Part shown: positions 11,535 to 22,425 of the stretch, in pieces
How positions within the stretch are numbered: position 1 is the stretch's first letter
How the letters are laid out: every line of letters starts with the position of its first letter
Source: Taxillus chinensis
Lineage: Eukaryota; Streptophyta; Magnoliopsida; Santalales; Loranthaceae
Length of the DNA stretch: 64,000 bases
Assembly: GCA_023512835.1 (NCBI GenBank)
Contig: CM042088.1
Span: 13,198,078-13,262,077 of the forward strand
Direction: 5' to 3'
Position numbers and translations under genes: made by a program
The notes under the pieces: model-generated
The model's database searches: none
Told to the model about the DNA's origin: nothing
Seen by the model: only the letters and a program-made list of their open reading frames with translations

Positions 11535-12026
11535 ATTACCCGATGTCAATGTCTCAATTAACGTGCATAAACGCATATTTTGCTTCAACCTAAAGTCAAA
11601 AGGCTTAAATCCTTAGACTCAGGTTTGTTATTTTGTTGATTTGGTATGCATTGAGTGGACTAATGAGACAAGAAAATTTAACATCCATAAACGATTCAAA
11701 GGACACAAGATAATCAAGGTTCGCTCAATGTGGCATACTCCATGGTGAGGAGGTACTTCCAACGCTCTATGTAATCCACTATTTTCAATATTGAATACAC
11801 AAGCTCTTATAATCCTTTGTAATTGTTAAATGCACATTTTGCTTGAAATATAAATCAAATGGGTTGATTTTTAGGTTTGGGTTGGTTATTTGCTTGATTT
11901 GGGATGCATTGAGTGAATCAATGAAACAACAAAATGATTATCCACTTGAGGGTGTCCTCTGCCCTCCTGTGCAGGCAGAGGTATGAGGCGTGTTTACTGG
12001 GTGATGGTTATTGTTTTAGCTTAAGT
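11535..12026. other. Unassigned spacer with a diverged direct repeat
   Basis: No coding region is recognisable. Two copies of a segment of about 105 bp, 11571-11680 and 11831-11936, share CATTTTGCTT and GGTTTG...TTATTT and end in GATTTGGTATGCATTGAGTG / GATTTGGGATGCATTGAGTG. An inverted pair CCTCTGCC/GGCAGAGG lies at about 11956-11981. It may be the 5' part of the Tekay-type LTR (Tek-I) that continues at 12027. Confidence 0.4.
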
Positions 12027-12164
12027 CACTACACGGGCACATGCATCCACTTGACATGCATAGTTTTAGAGTGGGACGGGACTGGGGAGACTTGATCCCT
12101 ACTGACCTGTGGTGTGCTCACCCCTCCTATGAATTGTTCTTTGCAGGACCTAGCAGGCGATCGG
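12027..12164 (+). repeat. Tek-I: fragment of a Tekay-type LTR, cut by Ath-F
   Basis: GACTGGGGAGACTTGATCCC, then GCTCACCCCTCCTA and TTTGCAGGACCTAGCAGGCG, match the downstream half of the Tek-1 and Tek-2 LTRs (rc of 19540-19680; 38870-39000). Ath-F interrupts it at 12165. A plus-oriented Tekay-type LTR end (34425-34500) lies on the other side of Ath-F, consistent with one LTR split by Ath-F and then trimmed. Confidence 0.65.
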
Positions 12165-13677
12165 TGACAAACGGGTATTTCGTGAGCGAAACCCAAGTGA
12201 GGGTTAAGCTACTGTCGTTTAAATCTCTTCTCAAAATATTAATTCCCTTAACTAATGCTAAATAGAATAGCGACAAGAAAGGGGTCGATCCCACAGAGAT
12301 TACCAAGTTATCTAGCTTTAACTCAAATCACCAAATTAATCTTCCTTAAAACAACGTCTCGGCAAACAAAATTGTGTTTTAAAATTACTTTACTGAAAAC
12401 AGAATTGCAATTGAAATAACTAAAAATGTTGGATTTAGAATCAAGGAGTAAGGCATCTAGGGTCACAATTTCACCTCCCTATGTTATCTCTACTGGTTCA
12501 TGGTATTAGGGTTGTCTGATTGAAAACATGCTAAACATAAGCCAAGGACAACAAATGGTCATTGAGGTCCTTTTAAGAGTTGTATGCCAGAATGGTCATC
12601 TAAACACACGAACATGCAAAGCCAATAAATCATACTTGCAAAAGGATAATGATCACACCAATTACAAATAAGTTATGAATCTCAATCCGCCCCAGACTAG
12701 GGCTAAGAATTCCAAGGTGTACATCCAAAGATAGAAATTAAGAACAGATTCATAAAACATGCAAAACTCAATCATCCAAACCCAATATTCATAAACACAG
12801 TAAAGCAACAAGGGGGCTACATTGCTCCCCTAGATTATAAGAACTACTCACGCATGATTACAAGCAAAACCATAATAGTAAAGCTAAACATCTTCTTCTA
12901 ATCCACGCGCGCAACAAGGCTTCAAATCCAAGCTCCAAAATCCGCGACGGGTGACTGCGATGGCTGCGACGGTTGCGACGGCTGCTCGCCTAGGTCAAGG
13001 AGCAGCCTCCAAGTCGTGAAGCCTCTCTCTCCCTCTAAAAACGTGTAGGGGGGTCTAGGTCTCATAGCATGGGGCGTGGAGCCTCTATTTATAGAGGTTG
13101 GATGGGCCTTGAGGTGTGTACCCTAGCCCATCTATCAAAACGATGTAGCTTTGATAAGTGACACTCCATACTTTAAAATCTCTATCTTCCATCCACAATT
13201 TGGACATGGGCCTTCAGGAACAAATGATCAGCATGGAAAATCGATAGGATCGGTCCAAAAATATCTCTGCACGTCATTTTGCACGTGATATGGTGAATTC
13301 ACGTACAGCTCCAAATCAGCTCAAACTTCTCCCCAAGCTTCCTTGCATCCTGTAGAGGCCTGAGAAGCAAAAATATGCTTGCACGTGAAATGGGTGAATT
13401 CACGTGTAGCTCCAAATGCTCTGAAATTTCTATGGTAGGTAGAGGACATCATTCTAAGCAACATTTGTTCTTGCACGCCAATTGTTTGAGGTCATCTACT
13501 ATATCAAAAGTGAGCTCCAAAATCTGCCAAAACAGCTTAAAAACGCATGTATTTGCAAATAGCATCTTCCTAGGGGTTAGAGCAAATATATATGATATAT
13601 GAAGCAATAAGGCTCTAATCTTGCTCTTAAACATCCTAAATAAACACTAGAATAACGGTGTAAAATGCACGTTATCA
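12165..13677 (-). repeat. Ath-F 3' LTR (1513 bp)
   Basis: On the minus strand it starts TGATAACGTGCATTTTACAC (13677) and ends GTTTGTCA (12165). The U3 palindrome is at 13134-13155 with a substitution in one arm. A TATA-like ATTTATAGAGG is at about 13088. The last 270 bp or so (12165-12440) do not match the U5 of Ath-A, -C, -D or -G, whereas the rest is very similar, so the LTR is a mosaic. Confidence 0.88.
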
Positions 13678-15136
13678 AATACACCACACTTGAACCACTG
13701 CTTGTCCTCAAGCAAAAACATACAAGCATGCAAAAAAAAAATACGCAGTCAAACGGAAGAAAAATAAAATAACAATCAAGGAGAATCATGGTTTCTAAGC
13801 ATGCAACTCTATGATGATGAAATGGGAATTTAAGCATCAAAATGAGTCATAGCTTAGTTCATTCATGTCCATATCCCTAGTCCAACAACCATGCAATATC
13901 ACCACTTAAATTTCAGATATGAGCAAGCAATCCATGATAAAATAGCACCTAGTTTCCCTTTAAGTTCTTACCAAGGATAAGCAGCCTCACTCAAATATAA
14001 TAATTCTCAAGCCCAATACCTATCAATGAACAATGGATGGAAACCTCTATCTCTACACTCGCCATCAGCTATTGATTAAGTACTTGCCAAGCAATCATGA
14101 GAGTTCCCTATTGTGCTCATCAAAGAAAACACACCCTCTATTCTACTTTATTTGAACTCACACTCTAGTCTACTAACTGAATAAACAAAACATTAGCCAA
14201 AGAATTGAGCTCAACATTCTTAAAACAAAACACAATTCAGCCAATGTGGCTTCACAACTAAATAATCACACAAAAGAATCAAGCCAGTGTGGCTTTTATT
14301 CTGAATCTTTCTTTCTTTCTTTCTTTCTTTCTTTTTTTTTTGTTTTGTTTTTTTTTTAGCAAAAACAAATACATAGGACAGCTGGAGTTTCTAATGCATA
14401 CCCTTTTCAAAATGTGATGGGCTCTTTCCACAATGTGCATCACAGCCTTTTCCAATAATATCACAAAATAAATAAAAGGATGCAAAGACAGTCACAGTGA
14501 CGTAGAGGTCTTGCATCCTAACTCCACACACCAAACACTGAGCACTAATAAGTAATCACATGCTTACTTGACTCCTACCATTAAATAACCAATGTTGAAT
14601 GCAAGAAGAGTAGCAATTATTACCCATACCCTAAAATGGCACTCAAAGGCTAAAAGAAGCTGTTCTCATTTTTCATTTCTTTTTCACTCAACTTTAAGGG
14701 TTACTTAAGTCTATCATAGCATTTCATGTTTAACTAATACTCAAAACTCAGCTCCAAAAACATGGTGATATCATTCAAAAGATAAAGACATGATCAAACT
14801 AAATTAGAGCACATTTTAACTACTTAAAAACCCTTATCACAACATGATACTAATGTGGCATAAAAACAAATTAAATTTTAAGCCAAAATTGCATACTTAA
14901 TATCCATGCCTCCACAAGCAAATCATTCAAGCAAACAACTCAAACAATCATGCAACTAAAAATAGTTTTTTTATTTTTGTTAAAATAAATGACTAACAAA
15001 CTATCTAAGATAAAATTATAAATAAAACATGCAATCACAACATAAAAGACAAGCAAGTGGCTCAAGTCACTCCCCATACACCACACTTAAAATATGCTAT
15101 GTCCTCATGGCATAAAATAGGGAGTAGGAAAAACAC
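13678..15136 (-). other. Ath-F 3' untranslated region with two PPT-like motifs
   Basis: About 1.46 kb of AT-rich, non-coding sequence between the Ulp1-like gene and the 3' LTR. It is conserved in Ath-C (52611-54193) and Ath-D (61907-63471), so it is part of the element. The minus strand reads AGGACAAGCAGTGGTTCAAG then TGTGGTGTATT directly before the LTR (13678-13712), the place of the polypurine tract. A second copy of the block (AGGACATAGCATATTTTAAG then TGTGGTGTATGGGG) lies just after the gene at about 15070-15110. A TTTC/T-rich run is at 14308-14358. Confidence 0.75.
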
Positions 15137-18100
15137 TTACCCCTGGTTTGGCACACTATAATAGTAGATGACATTGGCCACCATTCGTCGCACCTGAGCC
15201 ACAAAGTCAACCGATGTCTCGCCGCGCACTTCCCAAGTTTCCTTCCCTTGTAGAATAGCCATCATGTAGTAGCAAGCAAAGATCCCACAGCTGAATTGGT
15301 CAGGCTGTTGGGGAATTTGCATTTCGTTGTAGTGAATAAGAGGGAGCTTGTCCGCCAACAAGCCTTCTTTGATCATCGCCACTTTGATTCGTTTGATGAA
15401 CCCATGCACTAACTGTCTTTTCCATCTGGCAACTTCGCCTTGGCTTGGATCATATAGCACGGCATGTCCTATATCCAGATTCAAACGGACCAATACATAG
15501 TGGCGGTCAATGTGCACCGGAATCAGCACCTCACGCATACCATGCCAAGGGCGGTGCCCTTCATTCTCACCATTGATGCGTTGGCGCCACACCTCTTCGG
15601 ACAAGGGTTGATTGAATATCTCGCATAGCATGATGGAAGTGAACTGAGCTAAGGGGTAGTTATGAGGCTCAGCCTCCACTACATAGCGCATGGGCCTGCA
15701 GAAGAGGTCTATCTCTTCGGAGTAGAGATATTCATTCTCTGAGATCCTCTTTAGGCCAAAAGGGGTGAAGATATCATTATCCCGTATAAAGCGAGCCCTC
15801 TAAACCGTGGAATTGATGAACTCTTCAAATGCTACTTGGCTCTCGTTGGATGATAAAGCTGGATTAATGATTAAATGGATATGAGGGCCAAGAAGGTCTT
15901 CAGGTTCAGTAGGCATGTATGTACCCCAAGAGACAGGAAGTATAACAGGCACAAGAGCCTGAGGATATGCAAGATCAGTAAAAGGCTGGAAGGGTGAATA
16001 CCCTTCTGCTGGCTTTGTCTCCTCTGGGTGATAGTAAGATGGCCCAGCTGAAGATTCTGGTTGAGGTGGATCCACCTAGGGCTGGATAAGAAACTTCAGG
16101 GGATGGAGAGGGTTCTTCATTAGATATCTCCACTATAGGAGAACGTTTTGATGCTTTCCTCTTGCTCAAGGCCTTCCAGATTTTGCCTAGGAGGCCTTTG
16201 ACTTCTTTGTTGTCCTTCCTTAGGGCTTCCACCTCGCACTGGGTTCTGGCATTTGCCTCACTGAGTTCCTGTGTTTTTTGCCTCCAAGCTTCAGTAGATG
16301 CAGCAGCTGGCGCTTCTGGGGCTTCCCATGCTCTAGGAGATGCATGAGCAGCTACGTTTGGGGGCTCCCATGCTCTAGTTCTAGGTCATGAAGTAGCTTG
16401 TTGGTCTCCAGAGATGAGGGCCATTAATTCTTCAAATTGGGCACTAGTGATGTGCCCATTAGTGACTGCCCAATTGATGACCTCCACTTCGCTCACCACC
16501 TGCCCACGAATGCCTTGAAAGAAATTGAAAATATCTTCTTTCTGTACATTGAACTGCATGTACATGGCAGTGAGTCTGTATAGAGTCTGCTTCCTTTGAT
16601 CCAAATGAGGAGAGGTCTCCCTTGCAAAGTCAGTGGATCGCTCCACATGAACATGACAGACAAATTTTTAGCCTCCCTTAAAGAGTAAGCTAATGTCGTA
16701 AAATCTCTCTTCAAGATAATAAATTCCCTAAGTTTGTACTAAAAGAATAGCAGCAAGCAAGGGGTCGAACCCACAGGGATTAGCCTAGTTCTCTAGTTCT
16801 CAAATCAAAACACCCAATTACTATTATTCTATAAAATGTCTTGGCAAAAAGTTTTCTTTTTTTATAACTAAAGATCTAATTTTTATTTGGTTTTCTGAAT
16901 AAACAAAGAAAGCAAAGTGATTTTAAGATTAAGATTCAAGGATTAAAAGCATCTAGGGTCACAATTTCACCTCCCTATGTTATCTCTACTGGTTCATGGT
17001 ATTAGGGTTGTCTGATTGAAAACATGCTAAACATAAGCCAAGGACAACAAATGGTCATTGAGGTCCTTTTAAGAGTTGTATGCCAGAATGGTTATCTAAA
17101 CACACATGCAAAGCCAATAAATCATACTTGCAAAAGGATAATGATCACACCAATTACAAATAAGTTATGAATCTCAATCCGCCCCAGACTAGGGCTAAAA
17201 ATACCAAGGTGTACATCCAAAGATAGAGATTAAGAACAGATTCATAAAACATGCAAAACTCAATCATCCAAACCCAATATTCATAAACACAGCAAAACAA
17301 CAAGGGGGCTACATTGCTCCCCTAGATTAAAAGAACTACTCATGCATGATTACAAGCAAACACAAAGCAGAAAAGCTCAACATCTTCTTCTTAACCACGC
17401 GCACAGCAAAGCTTCAAATCCAGGCTCCAAAATCCGCGACGGCTGCTGCGACGGCTGCTCTCCTAGGTCAAGGAGCAACCTCCAAGTCGTGGAGCCTCTC
17501 TCTCTCTCTAAAAATGTGTAGGGGGTCTAAGGATGCATAGAAGAGGGCGTGGAGCTCTTATTTATAGAGTTTGGTTGGGCCTTGAGGTGTGTACCCTAGC
17601 CCATTTATCAAAACGGCGTAGTTTTGATAAGTAACACTCGAAACATTAAAAACTCTATCTTCCATCCACAATTTGGACTTGGGCCTTCAGGAACAAATGA
17701 TCAGCATCGAAAAACGATAGGATCGGTCCAAAAATATCTCTGCACGTCAATTTGCACGTGATATGGTGAATTCACGTGCACCTCTAAATCAACTCAAACT
17801 TCTCCCCAAGCTTCCTTGCATCCTGTAGAGGCCTGAGAGGCAAAAATAGGCTTGCACGTGAAATGGGTGAATTCACGTGCAACTCCAAATGCTCTGAAAT
17901 TTCTGTGCTAGGTAGAGGACATCATTCTAAGAAACTTTTGTTCTTGCACGCCATTTGTTTGAGGCCATCTACCTAGTCAAAAGTGAGCTCCAAAATCTGC
18001 CAAAACAGCTTAAAAACGCCTGTATTTGCAAATAGCATCTTCCTAGGGGTTAGAGCAAATATATATGATATATGAAGCAATAAGGCTCTAATCATGCTCT

Positions 18101-18950
18101 TAAACATCCTAAATAAACACTAGAATAACAGCATAAAATGCACGTTATCAGAACACTGTGCCTGGCGGGCTGTGATAGAGGAAGAACATTGGTTGCCCAA
18201 TGACCTCTGGTACTGATCCCCAAACCCCCTTCAACATGCAATACTCTTAACACCCAGTGAGAAGGAAAAGTGATGTGATGTTATCCATGGAGGAAAAATG
18301 CAAAGCAGGCATGCTTTGAAATATCAAACACAAAAGTCTGCCATTTATCTGCTTTGATGAGTTTTTCTTCCACCATTTAAAAATGGTAGTGGCCCAATCC
18401 ACATTTAGCATATGATCAATGCTATACATGAACTCCAGGTGTGGCTTAGGCACACTATCTATCGCACTGGTCTGAATCAATAAGCATTTCCCTACCAGGT
18501 AGGGTAGGCATCTAAATCTTCCAACAAAACCATTCTTGGTATACTGCCTTCGACTTTGAAATTTTCTAGCATAGTTGCATGCAGTACCAAATTCTCCTAG
18601 GCTTAGCTAAGGGAAGCTATCACCTGGTGCGGGGAGGTTAAAGCAATGTCTAATAATTTCAGGGGTAATTCGACATAAACCCCTTGCACAACCCCTATCG
18701 TTCATCCTCACTCACATAGACATATGCATAAAATTCTTATAGGGCGAGTAGGAAATAGCTGGGGGGCAGATACTAACCTTTGTAATCCCAGATTTTGAAT
18801 TTTAAGAGCCACCTCTCTAACCCAGCCCAGCTCTGAAGCCTCCAAAGCCTGCATATCAAGAGCATGCCCCAAGAGTATCTCCTCCTCAGGTTGGCTATCA
18901 GCACTAGGTGAGTGCACCTCCTCCTGGCCAATCCTCCTTGTGCGCACCAT
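15137..18950 (-). pseudogene. Ath-F Ulp1-like (C48) cysteine protease with transposon-protein N-terminus
   Basis: The gene starts at ATG 18950 (MVRTRRIGQEEVHSPSADSQ), preceded by a TATA box at 19074-19082. The N-terminal half includes DRGCARGLCRITPEIIRHCF and LPAPGDSFP (about 18600-18700) and resembles the putative transposon-protein domains often fused to Ulp1 domains in plant mobile elements; this is a family-level impression. A Pro/Ser/Glu-rich linker follows (15800-16232). The C-terminal 184-residue frame (15691-15137) is the C48 catalytic domain. His is in HIDRHYVLVRL, Asp in VLYDPSQGE, Gln in QQPDQFSCG six residues before Cys in SCGIFACYYM, so all catalytic residues are present. The family removes SUMO/ubiquitin-like tags; the activity here is unknown. 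Ath-G sits in the middle (host frame rejoins as ...HSVHVERSTD) and several frameshifts exist. Confidence 0.8.
16654..18150 (-). mobile_element. Ath-G: solo LTR (1497 bp) inside the Ulp1-like gene
   Basis: It is a complete Athila-type LTR on the minus strand, TGATAACGTGCATTTTATGC (18150) to TTTGTCTGTCA (16654). A perfect 5-bp duplication GAACA flanks it (16649-16653 and 18151-18155), and there is no internal region. It therefore arose by insertion and then LTR-LTR recombination. The U3 palindrome is at 17607-17628; a TATA-like TTTATAGAG is near 17560. U5 is of the Ath-A/-C/-D type, unlike Ath-F. Confidence 0.95.
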
Positions 18951-19247
18951 CTTTGGAATGAGAATAAAGAGCAAAGAGCAGAAAACTGAAGAGCAAGAGA
19001 GCAAAAGAGCAGAGTTTCTCTAATACTCAGATCTGGACTGATTTTGGTGTGGAAGCCTTTGAAGATGGCCTCTCTTTATATAGCGTGCAAAAGGAAAGAT
19101 GCTCCAATTGGCGTGATACACGTGCCCCTAAATTTTCAGAGTGTTCTGACCAAAATAGCCCTTGCACGTGAATTGGTTGAATTGGCGTGCAGGTCAGAAT
19201 CGTCCCAAACTTTGGTGGTGGGTCCCCCTTGAGCTAGCAAGTAGTAG
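18951..19247 (-). promoter_or_regulatory. Ath-F internal promoter for the Ulp1-like gene (proximal half)
   Basis: Upstream of ATG 18950, the minus strand has TATATAAAG at 19074-19082. Before it lie ACGCCAATT, ACGTGTATC, ACGTGAATT and CACGCCAATTCAACC motifs (19105-19195), the same words as in the LTR U3 regions. The uninterrupted counterpart is at 51600-52269 in Ath-C. Tek-1 inserted at 19247/27412 and separates this part from the distal motifs (27412-27700). Confidence 0.6.
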
Positions 19248-21109
19248 TGTCACGCCCCGGATTTCCAACCCGAGGAAACCGGTACGTGACTCCCCTTGTA
19301 CCCACACGGAGGGCAAAGGGGTTAGGATGCAAACCCCGAATTTAACATTTTAAAACATCCACAACACATTTCAAGAAAATAATGTCCATAAAAGAAATCC
19401 ACAATCCAAACCAGTCTTTATTACAACAAAATCCTTTCCAATCCATCCCCACTGGGGTTACATCAATTCCCATAAAAAAATAACATAAATGGAAGAAAGT
19501 AAAATAAATAAGGTCTTCCACCTTGGTGTATCCACCTAACGCCTGTAAGTCCCTGGAAAACAAGCAAATACAGTAGGAGGGGTGAGCAACCACAGCTCAG
19601 TAGGGATCAAGTCTCCCCAACCCTTCCCATGTTCCTAGCGGCTACATGCATGTGCACAGGTGTAGTGACGTGGCGAAGATGAGAAAAAAGAGTAAAACAT
19701 TCCACACAAGCGGGCGTAACCCCAGCCCTAGTCACACTGGCTAACAAACATCACAAGCAAGTAATTTAACCGCCTCTTCAGGCCACTGATTTAACCGCCT
19801 CTCAGGCAAAGTAGTTTAACCGCCCCTTCAGGCCACTGGTTTAACCGCCTCTCAGGCAAAGTAATTTAACCGCCTCTTCAGGCCAGATACCACACTCATG
19901 CACACAACACACACTACGGCACTTAAGCATAAAAGCAAACACTTGGTGTGCACCCATTCACAAGTGCACAAACCCAGCCATTCAGGCAATAGAACAAACA
20001 CCCAGCATGCATACATTCACCAAATCACAAGTCCAGCCACACAGGCATATTACCAAGCATGTAATAGGCATATACACACAATTGTATTCACACAGGCATT
20101 TCATCGAACATATAGCAAGCAACAACAGAATCACACCAAAATGCCATTGAAGGCCAACATCCATATAGGAGATCACACCTATATGGATTACATATATATA
20201 TATAACAGATATAACCCATAATCTGCCCTAGAACCCTAGGACAGAGGAGGATTTAGGAAGAACAGAACCCCTACCTCAAGTAAGACGCACAACACGGCAA
20301 TAGTCTGATCCCACGCCGAACGCCGTCCACCCACGAGACTCTGATCACCCACGCAAGACGCCTGGCAACAACCAGGAGCTCTCCTTCCCTCTCTCTCTCT
20401 CTCTCTCTCTCTCTGCGACGGCTGGTGGAGCAACAAACCCTAAACCTAAAACAGAGGGGCTTCCCCTCCTTGTATAGACAACACAACATCAAAACGACGT
20501 AGTTTTGATTAAGCTAATCCAAGCATCAAAACGACGTAGTTTTGATGGAACAAGCTATGACCTTCCCACATCCATACACACCAAAATATTCACAATTCCA
20601 ACATGGTCCTTTGGGAAAAGATGATTAGAATGACAAAACCAAGGAAACCATGCAAAAACATGCCTGCACGCCAATTTGAACGTGAATTCCCCAATTCACG
20701 TGCAACTCCAAATGCACTCCAAATGCTCTCAAACTTCACCCCTAGCATCCTTGCATCATGTAGAAGACAACCACACTTGCACGTGAAATGGGTGAATTCA
20801 CGTGCAGCTCCAAATGCTCTGAAATTTCGTGGTAGATAGAGGACCTCATTCTAAGAAACTTTTGTTCTTGTACGCCAATTGTTTGAGGCCATCTACTAGG
20901 TCAAAAGTGAGCTCCAAGATCAGCCAAAACAGCTTAAAACCGCTAGTAACGCATAACATCTTCTTAGGGCATAAATGTACGCTATCGCTTGACACATGCA
21001 CCTCCCAAAAGTCCCCTCTTGGGCTCCTCTCTTACCACAAACTTGTGCACTAACATCCAAGGTGTTTGTGGTTAACTTCTTACACACGGGTTACACACGG
21101 GTCATTACA
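19248..21109 (-). repeat. Tek-1 3' LTR (1862 bp)
   Basis: On the minus strand it begins TGTAATGACCCGTGTGTAAC (21109) and ends CCGGGGCGTGACA (19248). It carries ACGTGAATT/ACGCCAATT motif pairs (20665-20880), two palindromes ATCAAAAC-N6-GTTTTGAT at 20488-20509 and 20525-20546, a TATA-like TATACAAG at 20470-20477, a (CT)n run at 20393-20413 and a minisatellite at 19761-19889. A possible leader intron (donor G|GTAGGG at 20274, acceptor TTTTCCAG at 19553) lies wholly inside the LTR. Confidence 0.93.
19761..19889 (-). repeat. LTR minisatellite, Tek-1 3' LTR
   Basis: Five tandem units built on TTTAACCGCCTCTTCAGGCC alternate between a 27-bp form (with CTTCAGGCCACT) and a 23-bp form (with CTCAGGCAAA). 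The copy in the other LTR is at 26066-26189. A simpler 26-bp version occurs in Tek-2. Confidence 0.9.
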
Positions 21110-21145
21110 TCCTCTCCCCCCTTAAGACTTTTCGTCCTCGAAAAG
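21110..21145 (-). other. Tek-1 polypurine tract
   Basis: Directly before the 3' LTR the minus strand reads GTCTTAAGGGGGGAGAGGA, preceded by TTCGAGGACGAAAA. This purine run primes plus-strand synthesis. A second, less purine-rich relative (TTCGAGGACGAACAATCTTAAG) lies at about 21424-21450, at the end of pol. Confidence 0.85.
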
Positions 21146-21430
21146 AAATGACATACGAGGAAAACAAACACAAGCTACCCATTTGCCACACGGCGAGCCA
21201 CAACACCCAAATGGGTCATACACCGCGCACAACACATAACAGCACATAACAAGGTACCACCATAATCCATAACCACAATAATGCATATAACACGTCCGCA
21301 TGTCATGAATACACATCTCAAAACACATCACAAATAAGAACACATGTCTTTAATACAAATACACCAAATCGTACACAACTAATACAAGAAAACACATCAC
21401 TATCCCTTGGCCAACAGCCACCTCCCACGC

Positions 21431-21900
21431 TTAAGATTGTTCGTCCTCGAACAAGTCTGGGTGCTGCGCACGCATCACGGACTCACGTTCCCATGTCTCC
21501 TCCTCAATGCCACGGTGCTGCCACAGCACGCGAACCAAAGGAATAGCACGACCACGCAAAAGCTTCTCTCGCCGATCTAGGATACGGATAGGGGCCTCAA
21601 CAACGGACATGTCATCCTCAATGTCTAATGTCCCCCAATCGATCACATGAGTGGGGTCAGGGTGATACTTCCGCAACTGGGACACGTGAAACACGCTGTG
21701 CACTCGACTCAGCCGCGGTGGTAACGCTAACCGGTAGGCCACAGGCCCTACACGTTCCAGAATCTCAAAAGGACCAATAAACCGCGGAGAGAGCTTGGAA
21801 CCGTGCCCAAACTGTCGATGTCCACGACGTGGAGAAACACGAAGAAACACATGATCACCAACAGAAAACTCCAAAGGTCGCCGCCGCTGATCCGCATAAG
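21431..21900 (-). pseudogene. Tek-1 integrase C-terminus with chromodomain-like tail
   Basis: A 147-residue frame. It starts [20 protein letters not shown], the GPY/F module of integrase (LSPRFIGPFEILERVGPVAY, then LPPRLSRVHSVFHVSQLRKY). The last 60 residues or so (EAPIRILDRREKLLRGRAIP, VRVLWQHRGIEEETWERESV) align by pattern with the chromodomain of Tekay-type elements, which is thought to steer integration to particular chromatin. It ends HPDLFEDEQS-stop at 21431. It is intact within itself, but a frameshift near 21870 separates it from the integrase core. Confidence 0.88.
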
Positions 21901-22425
21901 ATTTCGCCGACTCGAGCCGATAACAAACGCCGACGAATCAACTTAACCTTCTCGGTAGCCTCTTGAACCAACTGCGGTCCCAAGAGAGTTGTCTCCCCCA
22001 CCTCGGTCCAACACAAAGGTGATCGACACGGCCGCCCATACAACGCCTCAAAAGGAGCCATCCCAATGGATGCCTGATAATTGTTATTGTAGGCAAACTC
22101 CTCCAAAGGAAGGTGAGTTGCCCACGAACCCCCAAAATCTAACACACAGGCCCGTAACATGTCCTCCAACGTCTGATTCGTCCTCTCTGTCTGGCCGTCA
22201 GTCTCAGGGTGAAAGGCTGTACTCAAGTGAAGCTTGGTCCCCATAGCCTCCTGCGCAAACCTGCCCAAAAACGGGAAGTGAACCTCGAATCCCGGTCGAG
22301 ACAACCGATGATGGTACCCCATGCGGTCTCACAATCTCGTTCATGTACAGCTGACTCAAGGTCCCAATAGAGTCCCGCTCGCAAACAGCCAGGAAATGGG
22401 CCGACAAAACGACGATAGTACCCCG
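21855..22425 (-). pseudogene. Tek-1 integrase core, N-terminally deleted
   Basis: It begins with [20 protein letters not shown] (about 22410) fused to the end of RT, so the HHCC zinc finger and the first catalytic Asp of the core are absent. A segment corresponding to the second Asp ([12 protein letters not shown], about 22275-22300) straddles a frameshift. The frame 22322-21855 then shows [20 protein letters not shown] with the catalytic Glu and [21 protein letters not shown]. It cannot be active. The downstream GPY/F and chromodomain frame overlaps its end. Confidence 0.85.

Noticed and set aside
20393..20413. (CT)n run as a functional GAGA-type element
   Set aside because: Present in most LTRs near the transcription start but varies in length and is simple sequence; noted in the LTR entries only.
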